From contig JASLHB010000103.1 of NCBI GenBank assembly GCA_030149965.1, positions 1-5,654 on the forward strand: a DNA stretch of 5,654 nucleotides. The letters run 5' to 3'. The notes below the pieces were generated by a model. It ran no database searches and had not been told where the DNA came from. It saw nothing but the letters and a program-made list of their open reading frames with translations. A program made the translations under genes and the position numbers. Each line of letters starts with the position of its first letter. Within the stretch, counting starts at the first letter, position 1. The DNA is from Wohlfahrtiimonas sp. (GTDB lineage: Bacteria > Pseudomonadota > Gammaproteobacteria > Cardiobacteriales > Wohlfahrtiimonadaceae). Below, one piece after another: positions 1 through 5,654 of the stretch.

Positions 1-34
1 AGCTTGTTAATCAATAAGATAAACAAGCTTTTTT
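1..34 (+). terminator. Rho-independent terminator-like hairpin, possibly bidirectional
   Basis: The arms at 1-8 (agcttgtt) and 22-29 (aacaagct) are perfectly complementary over 8 bp, with a 13-nt AT-rich loop. A run of six T follows at 29-34. This fits termination of a plus-strand gene that lies off the left edge. The minus-strand tRNA-Ser also reads into this hairpin, so it may serve both directions. Whether a T-run exists on the minus-strand side cannot be seen because the window ends at the stem. Confidence 0.6.
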
Positions 35-42
35 ACTATATA

Positions 43-132
43 TGGCGGAGGCGGTGGGATTCGAACTCACGAACGGTTTAACCCGTTGCCGGTTTTCAAG
101 ACCGGTGCCTTCAACCACTCGGCCACGCCTCC
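43..132 (-). tRNA. tRNA-Ser, anticodon UGA
   Basis: The reverse complement folds into a 90-nt class II tRNA. The acceptor arms GGAGGCG and CGCCTCC pair perfectly, followed by discriminator G and an encoded CCA. The D-arm region reads GCCGAGTGGTTGAAGGC. The anticodon stem CCGGT/ACCGG holds the loop CTTGAAA, with anticodon TGA (the complement lies at 96-98). A long variable arm (AACGG/CCGTT) is typical of serine tRNAs. The T-arm GTGAG-TTCGAAT-CCCAC is intact. It decodes UCA and other UCN codons by wobble. The gene lies 60 bp downstream of pyk on the same strand but has its own promoter-like sequence, so it is probably transcribed independently. Confidence 0.97.
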
Positions 133-145
133 AAAAGAGAAATGC

Positions 146-173
146 ATTATATATAATTTTAGAGCGAATACAA
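146..173 (-). promoter_or_regulatory. Likely sigma-70 promoter of tRNA-Ser
   Basis: On the minus strand a perfect -10 box TATAAT (146-151) is preceded at 16 bp by a weak -35 TTGTAT (168-173). The -10 ends 13 bp before the first base of the tRNA, which would give a short 5' leader of a few nucleotides. The pyk stop codon is only about 20 bp upstream of the -35. The -10 match is seen directly; promoter function is inferred. Confidence 0.6.
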
Positions 174-192
174 CCCTAAAATTGCATTTTTT

Positions 193-1623
193 TTATTCAA
201 CCACAGCAATTCTTAAATTATTTGTGCCACCTTGTACGAAATTGAGTGATCCGCGAGTAATAATAATACGATCTCCAGACTTCACAGCATCCTGTGCTTT
301 CAATACTTGAACCACTTCACCCACAACATCTTCTTCATTCGCATGATGAACATTAAACTCAATTGGCTTAACACCACGATACAATGTCATTCGCCCTGCT
401 GTGTCTGTATGGCGGGTTAGACCATAAATTGGAATTTCAGATGTAACACGGCTCATTAACAACGCTGTTGTGCCTGATTCAGTTAAGCAAACCAAAGCTT
501 GTACATCATAGTGATTTGCTAAAACCATTGCAGACATTGCAATCGCTTCATCCGTATAATTAAATTTACGATCTTTAATGAATGCATTAGGCGTTAATAC
601 TGTGAACTGTTCACTTTCCGCACCAATACAAATTTCTGCCATAGCTTTCACTGTTTCTACTGGATATTTACCTGCAGCGCTTTCTGCCGACAGCATCACA
701 GCATCTGTGCCATCTAATACAGCATTGGACACATCCATCACTTCTGCGCGAGTTGGGCATGAATTTTCAATCATTGATTCCATCATTTGTGTCGCAGTAA
801 TCACAGCACGATTCAATTCGCGCGCACGCAAAATCATGCGTTTTTGTGCACCCATTAATTTAGAATCGCCAATTTCAACCGCTAAATCACCGCGAGCAAC
901 CATGATTGCATCAGATGCTAAAATGATTTCATCAATATTTTCAACTGCCTCAATTCGCTCAATTTTTGCAACTAAATGAGCCTTCGAACCAGCTTTATCT
1001 AATAATTTACGTGCTTCATCCATATCTGGCCCATTTCTTGGAAAAGAAACTGCCACATAATCAGTATTAAAATTAGCCGCACAAATTAAATCTTCTTTAT
1101 CTTTATCTGTCAAAGCAGGGGCTGATAATCCACCACCTTGCAAGTTAATACCTTTACGATTGGAAATCACACCGCCAATTTTCACTTGTGTATGAACTTC
1201 TGAGCCTTTAACAGCTGTCACTTCCACTACAATCTTGCCATCATCTAATAACAAAATATCTTGTGGCTTTACATCATCCACTAATTCTTTATAAGCAATA
1301 CCAACGCGTTCTGATGTACCTGAATTATCATCATATTGGCTATCTAAAATAAACTTTGCGCCATTTTCTAATACAACAGAACCATCTACAAATTTTTCAA
1401 TGCGAATTTTAGGTCCTTGAAGATCAGATAAAATTCCCACTTTAATATTCAATCGATCAGATATTTCACGCACTGCATTCACTCGTTGAATGTGATCTTC
1501 ATGTGTGCCATGAGAAAAGTTCAAACGTACAACATTGACACCTGCCTTAATAATTCCTTCTAAAACACCTGCTCTATCCGTTGCTGGACCTAAAGTCGCA
1601 ACAATTTTGGTACGTCTTTTCAT
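193..1623 (-). CDS. pyk: Pyruvate kinase (PykA type)
   Basis: This gene encodes cytoplasmic pyruvate kinase, which converts phosphoenolpyruvate and ADP to pyruvate and ATP in the last step of glycolysis. The 476 residues match the family's usual 470-480. The start MKRRTKIVATLGPATDR is the canonical N-terminus. Substrate and nucleotide residues are present: R33, N35 and S37 in VVRLNFSHG; DLQGPKIR near 67-74; the catalytic lysine K220 in VAKIER with metal ligand E222; MVARGDLAVEI with D246; and TATQMMESM with T278. The B domain lies at roughly 70-170 and the C-terminal regulatory domain from about 340. Overall wording (LLLDDGK, GGGLSA, VSFPR) resembles E. coli PykA more than PykF. The ATG is supported by an AAGGAG Shine-Dalgarno sequence at 1630-1635, six bases upstream. 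It is divergent from hemN. No strong terminator follows the gene. Confidence 0.97.
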   Translation of the reverse strand: MKRRTKIVATLGPATDRAGVLEGIIKAGVNVVRLNFSHGTHEDHIQRVNAVREISDRLNIKVGILSDLQGPKIRIEKFVDGSVVLENGAKFILDSQYDDNSGTSERVGIAYKELVDDVKPQDILLLDDGKIVVEVTAVKGSEVHTQVKIGGVISNRKGINLQGGGLSAPALTDKDKEDLICAANFNTDYVAVSFPRNGPDMDEARKLLDKAGSKAHLVAKIERIEAVENIDEIILASDAIMVARGDLAVEIGDSKLMGAQKRMILRARELNRAVITATQMMESMIENSCPTRAEVMDVSNAVLDGTDAVMLSAESAAGKYPVETVKAMAEICIGAESEQFTVLTPNAFIKDRKFNYTDEAIAMSAMVLANHYDVQALVCLTESGTTALLMSRVTSEIPIYGLTRHTDTAGRMTLYRGVKPIEFNVHHANEEDVVGEVVQVLKAQDAVKSGDRIIITRGSLNFVQGGTNNLRIAVVE

Positions 1624-1640
1624 GAACTTCTCCTTAATCC

Positions 1641-1654
1641 TTGATTAAATTCAT
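1641..1654. promoter_or_regulatory. FNR/ANR-like imperfect palindrome, site 1
   Basis: The sequence TTGAT-N4-TTCAT matches 8 of 10 positions of the FNR-family consensus TTGAT-N4-ATCAA, with a perfect left half. It would sit over the predicted transcription start of pyk, a position suited to repression. In AT-rich DNA such matches also arise by chance, so this is tentative. Confidence 0.25.
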
Positions 1655-1655
1655 A

Positions 1656-1684
1656 TTAATAATACTAATCTTGATAATAGGCAA
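1656..1684 (-). promoter_or_regulatory. Candidate sigma-70 promoter of pyk
   Basis: On the minus strand, TTGCCT (1679-1684, 4/6 match to the -35 consensus) and TATTAA (1656-1661, 4/6 match to the -10) are separated by 17 bp. They lie about 33 bp upstream of the pyk start codon. An overlapping alternative is TTGTTT (1684-1689) with TAGTAT (1662-1667) at 16-bp spacing. The -35 overlaps FNR-like site 2. Confidence 0.4.
1671..1684. promoter_or_regulatory. FNR/ANR-like imperfect palindrome, site 2
   Basis: TTGAT-N4-GGCAA again matches 8 of 10 consensus positions, with a perfect left half. Its centre (1677.5) is about 40-50 bp upstream of the likely hemN transcription start, close to where FNR-type activators act. 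It also covers the predicted pyk -35. FNR-family control of hemN is known in some proteobacteria, for example by Anr in Pseudomonas. Its operation here is inferred. Confidence 0.35.
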
Positions 1685-1714
1685 AACAAGATCGCAGTCT
1701 TCTGCTTAATTCAG

Positions 1715-1720
1715 TACAAT
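1715..1720 (+). promoter_or_regulatory. Candidate -10 element of hemN
   Basis: TACAAT is a 5/6 match to the -10 consensus and would place the transcription start near 1727, leaving a 5' leader of about 37 nt. No good -35 exists 16-18 bp upstream (the bases around 1691-1697 read atcgcag), as expected for an activator-dependent promoter. A second possible -10, TTAATT at 1706-1711, would put site 2 nearer the classical -41.5 position. Confidence 0.4.
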
Positions 1721-1763
1721 ATACAGACTTATTTCTTTATTAACGAATATCTAGTTTGGAATC

Positions 1764-3140
1764 ATGACACAATCTATCTTTAATCGCGAACTCATCGACA
1801 AGTACGACAAAGCAGGTCCACGCTATACTTCTTATCCAACTGCTGTGCAATTCACTACTGAATTCACACGTGAAGATTATATAGAAGCTGCAAAGATCTC
1901 TAACGAATCTGGCCGTGACTTATCACTCTATTTTCATATCCCATTTTGTGACACCATCTGTTTTTATTGTGGTTGTAACAAAATAATCACTAAAAACCGT
2001 AAGCGTTCTTTGCCTTATGTGGATCACATGTTGCATGAAATTGAATTACAAGCACCATTGTTTGATCGCAATCGTAAAGTAAAACAATTGCATTGGGGCG
2101 GCGGTACACCAACATTCTTATCTCGTGATGAAATGAAAATGGTGATGGATAAAACTGCTGAAAACTTCACATTATTACCGAATGATGAAGGTGAATACTC
2201 GATCGAAGTTGATCCACGCGAAGCAAATGCTGATACAGTGCGTTTCTTGCGCAGCATCGGTTTTAACCGTTTAAGCATGGGCGTTCAGGATTTCAATCCT
2301 AAAGTTCAGGTGGCGGTTAACCGTATTCAACCAAAAGAAATCACTTTAGAAACATTGCACGCTGCACGTGATTGTGGATTCAGTTCTATTTCCGTGGATT
2401 TGATTTACGGCTTGCCATTCCAAACGGTGGATACATTCAACCAAACATTGGAAGAGATGATTGAAATCTCGCCTGATCGTTTATCAGTATTCAACTATGC
2501 GCACATGCCACATTTGTTTAAAACACAAAAACAAATGAATGCTGAAGATATGCCAAAGCCTGAAGAAAAACTTTTGATTTTGAAAAACATCATCGAGCGT
2601 TTAACAGATGCAGGTTATGTTTATATTGGTATGGATCACTTTGCTAAACCAACAGATCAATTGGCAATCGCACAGCGCGAAGGCAATTTGTACCGAAATT
2701 TCCAAGGTTATAGTACACACTCAGATTGTGATTTAGTGGGCATGGGCTTATCTTCAATCTCTCAAATTGGTAATATCTACGCACAAAATGTAAAAGATAT
2801 GCCTGATTATGAATCTGTACTAAGTGGCAATGAATTACCAATCTGGCGCGGTGTTAAATTAACGCCTGAAGATGAATTGCGTCGTCATATCATCACTGAA
2901 TTAATGTGTAATTTAAAATTAGACATCAATGAAATCAGCCGTCGATTCAATATGGATGCAAAAGAGTATTTCAAAATTGAATTGGAAGATTTACGCGCGA
3001 TGGAACCAGATGGTTTGATCGTTGTGGATGGTGATACTTACTATGTTCAAGATCGTGGCCGTTTATTGATTCGTAACATCGGCATGGTATTTGATGGCTA
3101 CTTACAGAAAAATGATCAGCGTTTCTCACGCGTGATTTAA
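1764..3140 (+). CDS. hemN: Oxygen-independent coproporphyrinogen III oxidase HemN
   Basis: HemN is a cytoplasmic radical-SAM enzyme that decarboxylates two propionate side chains of coproporphyrinogen III to give protoporphyrinogen IX without oxygen, for haem synthesis under low oxygen. The 458 residues match E. coli HemN (457). The radical-SAM motif CxxxCxxCxC lies in HIPFCDTICFYCGCNK, with Y56, C62, C66, C69 and C71 at the same numbers as in E. coli. The N-terminal substrate-side motif GPRYTSYPTA, the SAM-binding GGGTPT (112-117), IEVDPRE, FNRLSMGVQDFN and IDLIYGLP-like segments follow. The C-terminal HemN domain ends GRLLIRNIGMVFDGYL and FSRVI, as in true HemN rather than HemW. The Shine-Dalgarno is weak (GGA three bases before the ATG), so translation may be modest. 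It is divergent from pyk and monocistronic, ending in a strong terminator. Confidence 0.97.
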   Translation: MTQSIFNRELIDKYDKAGPRYTSYPTAVQFTTEFTREDYIEAAKISNESGRDLSLYFHIPFCDTICFYCGCNKIITKNRKRSLPYVDHMLHEIELQAPLFDRNRKVKQLHWGGGTPTFLSRDEMKMVMDKTAENFTLLPNDEGEYSIEVDPREANADTVRFLRSIGFNRLSMGVQDFNPKVQVAVNRIQPKEITLETLHAARDCGFSSISVDLIYGLPFQTVDTFNQTLEEMIEISPDRLSVFNYAHMPHLFKTQKQMNAEDMPKPEEKLLILKNIIERLTDAGYVYIGMDHFAKPTDQLAIAQREGNLYRNFQGYSTHSDCDLVGMGLSSISQIGNIYAQNVKDMPDYESVLSGNELPIWRGVKLTPEDELRRHIITELMCNLKLDINEISRRFNMDAKEYFKIELEDLRAMEPDGLIVVDGDTYYVQDRGRLLIRNIGMVFDGYLQKNDQRFSRVI

Positions 3141-3159
3141 CACAATTAATGAAACATCT

Positions 3160-3187
3160 AAAAAAGCTCTATTCGTAGAGCTTTTTT
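3160..3187 (+). terminator. Strong Rho-independent terminator of hemN
   Basis: A perfect 12-bp stem (3160-3171 with 3176-3187) encloses the exceptionally stable TTCG tetraloop (3172-3175). The right arm ends in six T and the left arm begins with six A. It starts 20 bp after the hemN stop. The A/T symmetry would let it work in both directions, but the flanking genes both run on the plus strand, so it separates hemN from the downstream kinase gene. Confidence 0.95.
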
Positions 3188-3242
3188 GTTGTAAGCTATA
3201 TTTTTGATGTAATTAACATGGCATATAACAAAAGGATCTCCA

Positions 3243-4040
3243 ATGAAAAAAATATTAACCATTGCAGGCTCAGATTCTAGCGGTGGCGCAGGCATTCAAG
3301 CTGATTTAAGAACATTTGCAAAACATAATTTATACGGTTTTTCCGCATTAACTGTGATTGTCACGATGGATCCTGAAAAATGGTCACATGGCGTTTATCC
3401 AATTGAAGTGCCTGTGATTGAAGCTCAAATTCAAACAGCACTCGATGGCGTTGGCGTTGATGCGATTAAGTTAGGCATGTTGCCAACACCTGAAATTATT
3501 GAAAAAGTTTCGAAATATTTAGATATTTGGGCAACTAAAGTGCCTGTTGTTGTAGATCCTGTGATGGTTTGTAAAGGCAATAAACCATTATTCCCTGAAC
3601 ATGCTGAAGCGATTCGTACAAATCTCATCAAATATGCAACGGTAACAACGCCAAATTTATTTGAAGCTGCGCAATTAGCTGGCATGGAAGAGATCATGAA
3701 TTATGATGATGCTGTAGAAGCCGCGAAACGCATCATAGCTTTAGGTTGTAAATCGGTGGCAATCACAAATGTTGGCCGTGTAATGGAACCGAAAACATCC
3801 GCAGATTTATTCTATGATGGGAATGAATTAATTCTAATGGAAGGTGATTTCATTGATACACATCATACTCACGGTTTGGGTTGCACTTTTGCAGCGCATG
3901 TTGGTGCCAATCTATGCAAAGGCTTATCTTCGAGAGAATCTGTTTCTGAAGCAAAAGAAGCAATTAAGAAAGGTGTAAAAAATCATTGGGCAATGAATCA
4001 ATTCGTTGGCACATTAGATTTTCCTAAAAGTTTTCAATAA
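3243..4040 (+). CDS. pdxK: Pyridoxal / hydroxymethylpyrimidine kinase (PdxK/ThiD family)
   Basis: This is a cytoplasmic ribokinase-fold kinase that uses ATP to phosphorylate pyridoxal and related B6 vitamers, or the thiamine precursor HMP. It has 265 residues. Landmarks are the N-terminal LTIAGSDSSGGAGIQADL, VTMDPEKWSHGVYPI, DPVMVCKG, TTPNLFEA and the C-terminal anion-hole motif THGLGCT. It has C110 in the lid segment and catalytic C214, the pair that defines Gram-positive CC-type pyridoxal kinases such as B. subtilis PdxK (once called ThiD). E. coli ThiD instead reads VMLAKSGD at the lid. From recalled sequences it resembles the Bacillus enzyme more, hence the symbol; thiD is the likely alternative label. 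The ATP-loop K/T-G-G is replaced by ITNVGRV (174-180). AAGGA at 3232-3236 supports the start, six bases upstream. It follows the hemN terminator by 55 bp, so it needs its own promoter, which is not clear. It converges on sseA. Confidence 0.9.
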   Translation: MKKILTIAGSDSSGGAGIQADLRTFAKHNLYGFSALTVIVTMDPEKWSHGVYPIEVPVIEAQIQTALDGVGVDAIKLGMLPTPEIIEKVSKYLDIWATKVPVVVDPVMVCKGNKPLFPEHAEAIRTNLIKYATVTTPNLFEAAQLAGMEEIMNYDDAVEAAKRIIALGCKSVAITNVGRVMEPKTSADLFYDGNELILMEGDFIDTHHTHGLGCTFAAHVGANLCKGLSSRESVSEAKEAIKKGVKNHWAMNQFVGTLDFPKSFQ

Positions 4041-4061
4041 TACATCAACCTGATAAAGCTG

Positions 4062-4090
4062 AAGATCTCATTCTTTCAATGAGATCTTTT
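4062..4090. terminator. Hairpin terminator shared by convergent pdxK and sseA
   Basis: A perfect 11-bp stem (4062-4072 with 4078-4088) carries a 5-nt loop. On the plus strand it ends in TTTT (4087-4090), which suits pdxK, 21 bp after its stop. On the minus strand it lies just past the end of sseA, but only two T end the stem and CAGCTTTATC follows, so it would be a weaker terminator there. Confidence 0.75.
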
Positions 4091-4099
4091 ATAAAACAG

Positions 4100-4969
4100 T
4101 TATTTTTTAGCAACCGGTCTTGAAGAATCCTTGCACCATTCGCTCCATGAGCCCGGATATAACTTTTGAATACCTAAACCTGCATAATACATAGAAAAAA
4201 TATTATGACATGCAGAAACGCCAGAACCACATTGATGAATATTAATTTGGCTTTGATGATCCTGTAAAAATGTCATCCATTCTTCTTTTAATACATCAGG
4301 AGATTTAAATGTGCCATCTTCTTTTAAATTTAATTCAAATGGTCGATTAATAGAATTTGGGATATGTCCTGCAACAGGATCTAAAGGCTCAACATCACCA
4401 CGATAACGCGCTGCACCACGTGCATCTACAACACATAATTTTCCTTGCCCCGAAACAATATCTTCTAAAATATCATTGGCAGTGACTGTACCAAATTCAC
4501 TATTTTTCGCAACGAAATCACCTTGAATTTGATGAACTTGTGGCACTGCTGTTTCTAATTCATATCCTGATTTTTGCCAATCCTTCAATCCACCTTCTAA
4601 AACTTGAACTTTCTCATGCCCTAACCAATGCAAAACCCACCATAAATGAATGGCAAACATACCGCCATTGTCATCATAAATAACAATATGCGAATCATTA
4701 TTAATACCCAAATCCTGCATTAATGCCTCTAAATCTTCTCTTGATTTTAAAGGATGCCGACCTGTTTGTAGTGTAATTTCATCACACAGATCAATACCTA
4801 AATCAATACGCAAAGCATTTGCAATTCTACTTGTTGCATAAGCTTGATCGCCATATGCATCATTCATCAGATCATATCGACTATCAATAATGATCAACTT
4901 TTGATTTTCAACGATGGCTTTGTGTAATTCTTGAACAGTAATGAGTGGAGACAAAGTTTGGCAATTCAT
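4100..4969 (-). CDS. sseA: Thiosulfate/3-mercaptopyruvate sulfurtransferase (two-domain rhodanese)
   Basis: This enzyme moves sulfane sulfur from 3-mercaptopyruvate or thiosulfate to an acceptor through a cysteine persulfide. The 289 residues form two tandem rhodanese domains, as in SseA (about 280). The inactive N-terminal domain spans about 8-140 (IIIDSRYDL, VIYDDNGGMFA, LEGGLKDW). The catalytic domain spans about 160-285 (VVDARGAARYRG, GHIPNSINRPF). The active loop CGSGVSA puts the nucleophile at C247 and is the mercaptopyruvate-type loop, unlike CRKGVTA of thiosulfate rhodaneses. The second substrate Arg of animal MST (EPR) is Leu here (EPLDPVAGHIP), so the preferred substrate is uncertain. 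No signal peptide is seen, so it is probably cytoplasmic. AGGGA at 4976-4980, six bases upstream, supports the ATG. It lies 58 bp downstream of modD on the same strand with no hairpin between, so co-transcription is plausible. Confidence 0.88.
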   Translation of the reverse strand: MNCQTLSPLITVQELHKAIVENQKLIIIDSRYDLMNDAYGDQAYATSRIANALRIDLGIDLCDEITLQTGRHPLKSREDLEALMQDLGINNDSHIVIYDDNGGMFAIHLWWVLHWLGHEKVQVLEGGLKDWQKSGYELETAVPQVHQIQGDFVAKNSEFGTVTANDILEDIVSGQGKLCVVDARGAARYRGDVEPLDPVAGHIPNSINRPFELNLKEDGTFKSPDVLKEEWMTFLQDHQSQINIHQCGSGVSACHNIFSMYYAGLGIQKLYPGSWSEWCKDSSRPVAKK

Positions 4970-5027
4970 AGTTAATCCCTACATTATTTATGACAATATT
5001 AGCTCTACAATATGCATCATTCTACCC

Positions 5028-5654
5028 TTAAGATAAAGGATTAATCATGACTTTCACATCCAATGCTTTCGCATAATACGGTGAAGTTGTCACTAAACCA
5101 TCCACGCCTGTTTCGCAGTAAGTTTGAATATTATTAGGATTAATTCCGCCTGCGCCCAATAATGAAACTGCAGGATATTTTTGCCTCATAATTGTCACAG
5201 CTTCTTTCAATATTTCTGGTGTCAATTTATCGAATTGGATGGCATCTGCACCAATTTTGGCAAAACGTAAACCTTCCTCCAAGTTTTCAGCTTCAATGAC
5301 TATTTTTTTCTCACAAGTTAAATGTTTAATCTCCGCAATTTTCTGTGCTAAAACCTCATCATTGGCAAAAAATTGGCGATGTTGTTTAAAAATTAAAATT
5401 GTTTCTGATAATCCCAAACGATGTGGCATTGCACCGCCCGCAATAATGCCTTGGATTGCCAAATGCTTTGTCCCTGGAATATTTTTACGTGTTGTTAACA
5501 ATGCAATTTTAGGATTCGCAGCATTACATGCATTCACCATTTTTCGTGTAGCACTTGCAACACCAGAACTATAATCAATGATATTTTGTCCAATTTTCCA
5601 AACGGTATGAATTGCTTCACTATTGCCTTTGCCCACTAAAACAACATTTCCAGA
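5028..5654 (-). CDS. modD: ModD-like phosphoribosyltransferase-family protein, 5' end missing
   Basis: The last 208 codons are present. The reading frame stays open to the window edge, so about 70 N-terminal residues of the roughly 280 usual for the family lie outside. The GTG at 5634-5636 is an internal valine. ModD proteins are homologues of quinolinate phosphoribosyltransferase (NadC), often found with molybdate-transport genes; their reaction is not established. ModD-like wording is NIIDYSSGVASATRKMV, TTRKNIPGTKHLAIQ, GGAMPHRLGLSETILIFKQH, IQFDKL and the C-terminal GAGGINPNNI and GVDGLVTTSPYYAKALD. True NadC would have PGLR, HRxGLxD and IKDNH. Counting from the first visible codon, NadC-type catalytic positions are kept: R56/K57, H78/R79, K90, E121 and D142. 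No molybdate transporter is visible here. NadC is the less likely alternative. Confidence 0.8.
   Translation of the reverse strand, partial: SGNVVLVGKGNSEAIHTVWKIGQNIIDYSSGVASATRKMVNACNAANPKIALLTTRKNIPGTKHLAIQGIIAGGAMPHRLGLSETILIFKQHRQFFANDEVLAQKIAEIKHLTCEKKIVIEAENLEEGLRFAKIGADAIQFDKLTPEILKEAVTIMRQKYPAVSLLGAGGINPNNIQTYCETGVDGLVTTSPYYAKALDVKVMINPLS

Noticed and set aside
155..183. An 8-bp AT-rich inverted repeat between pyk and tRNA-Ser as a pyk terminator
   Set aside because: On the minus strand the stem is followed by ATATATAAT, not a T-run. The T-run lies on the plus-strand side, where no gene needs terminating. It also overlaps the tRNA promoter.
86..310. Plus-strand open frame of 74 codons spanning tRNA-Ser and the end of pyk
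   Set aside because: It begins inside the tRNA gene and runs antisense to pyk, with no sign of a Shine-Dalgarno sequence, so it is not a plausible gene.
578..979. Plus-strand open frame of 133 codons
   Set aside because: It lies wholly inside pyk on the opposite strand, has no family-like motifs, and pyk is unmistakable. It is a shadow frame.
3204..3229. TTGATG and TATAAC as a promoter for the kinase gene
   Set aside because: The spacer is only 14 bp, and a start there would fall at or inside the Shine-Dalgarno sequence, so the mRNA would lack a usable ribosome binding site.
3188..3242. A TPP or other riboswitch leader before the ThiD/PdxK-family gene
   Set aside because: Only 55 bp separate the hemN terminator from the start codon, too short for a TPP riboswitch, and no conserved thi-box sequence is seen.
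5239..5574. Plus-strand open frame of 111 codons within the modD-like gene
   Set aside because: It is antisense to a well-supported conserved protein and shows no recognisable domain.
5634..5636. GTG as the start codon of the ModD-like gene
   Set aside because: The frame stays open and family-like (VVLVGKG) upstream to the window edge, and the protein would lack the N-terminal domain. The gene is cut by the window.

Overview
The window reads as an ordinary chromosomal housekeeping segment of an AT-rich gammaproteobacterium. This rests on a PykA-type pyruvate kinase, a HemN with the same key-residue numbering as the E. coli enzyme, and a CCA-encoding tRNA-Ser. I cannot name the genus. The kinase at 3243-4040 looks more like Gram-positive pyridoxal kinases than E. 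coli ThiD. No insertion sequence, CRISPR array, phage gene or obvious mobile element is visible.

Left part (1-1623): a hairpin with a T-run lies at the edge, followed on the minus strand by tRNA-Ser(UGA) with its own near-consensus promoter, then pyruvate kinase (pyk), also on the minus strand. Middle (1624-3187): a 140-bp intergenic region separates pyk from the divergent hemN (oxygen-independent coproporphyrinogen III oxidase). It holds a plausible pyk promoter, a good -10 for hemN and two FNR/ANR-like imperfect palindromes exactly 30 bp apart. hemN ends in a perfect 12-bp hairpin with a TTCG loop and a T-run. Right part (3188-5654): a plus-strand ThiD/PdxK-family kinase carries the two-cysteine signature of pyridoxal kinases. 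It converges, across a shared hairpin, on two minus-strand genes: an SseA-like sulfurtransferase and, upstream of it, a ModD-family phosphoribosyltransferase-like gene cut by the window end.

The genes do not form one pathway. The themes are central carbon metabolism (pyk), anaerobic haem synthesis (hemN), vitamin B6 or thiamine-precursor salvage (the kinase) and sulfur or possibly molybdenum-related metabolism (sseA, modD). I see no convincing new biological system. The points most worth a second look are the cysteine pair and altered nucleotide loop of the kinase, the paired FNR-like sites between pyk and hemN, and modD beside a sulfurtransferase. All intergenic gaps are under 150 bp.
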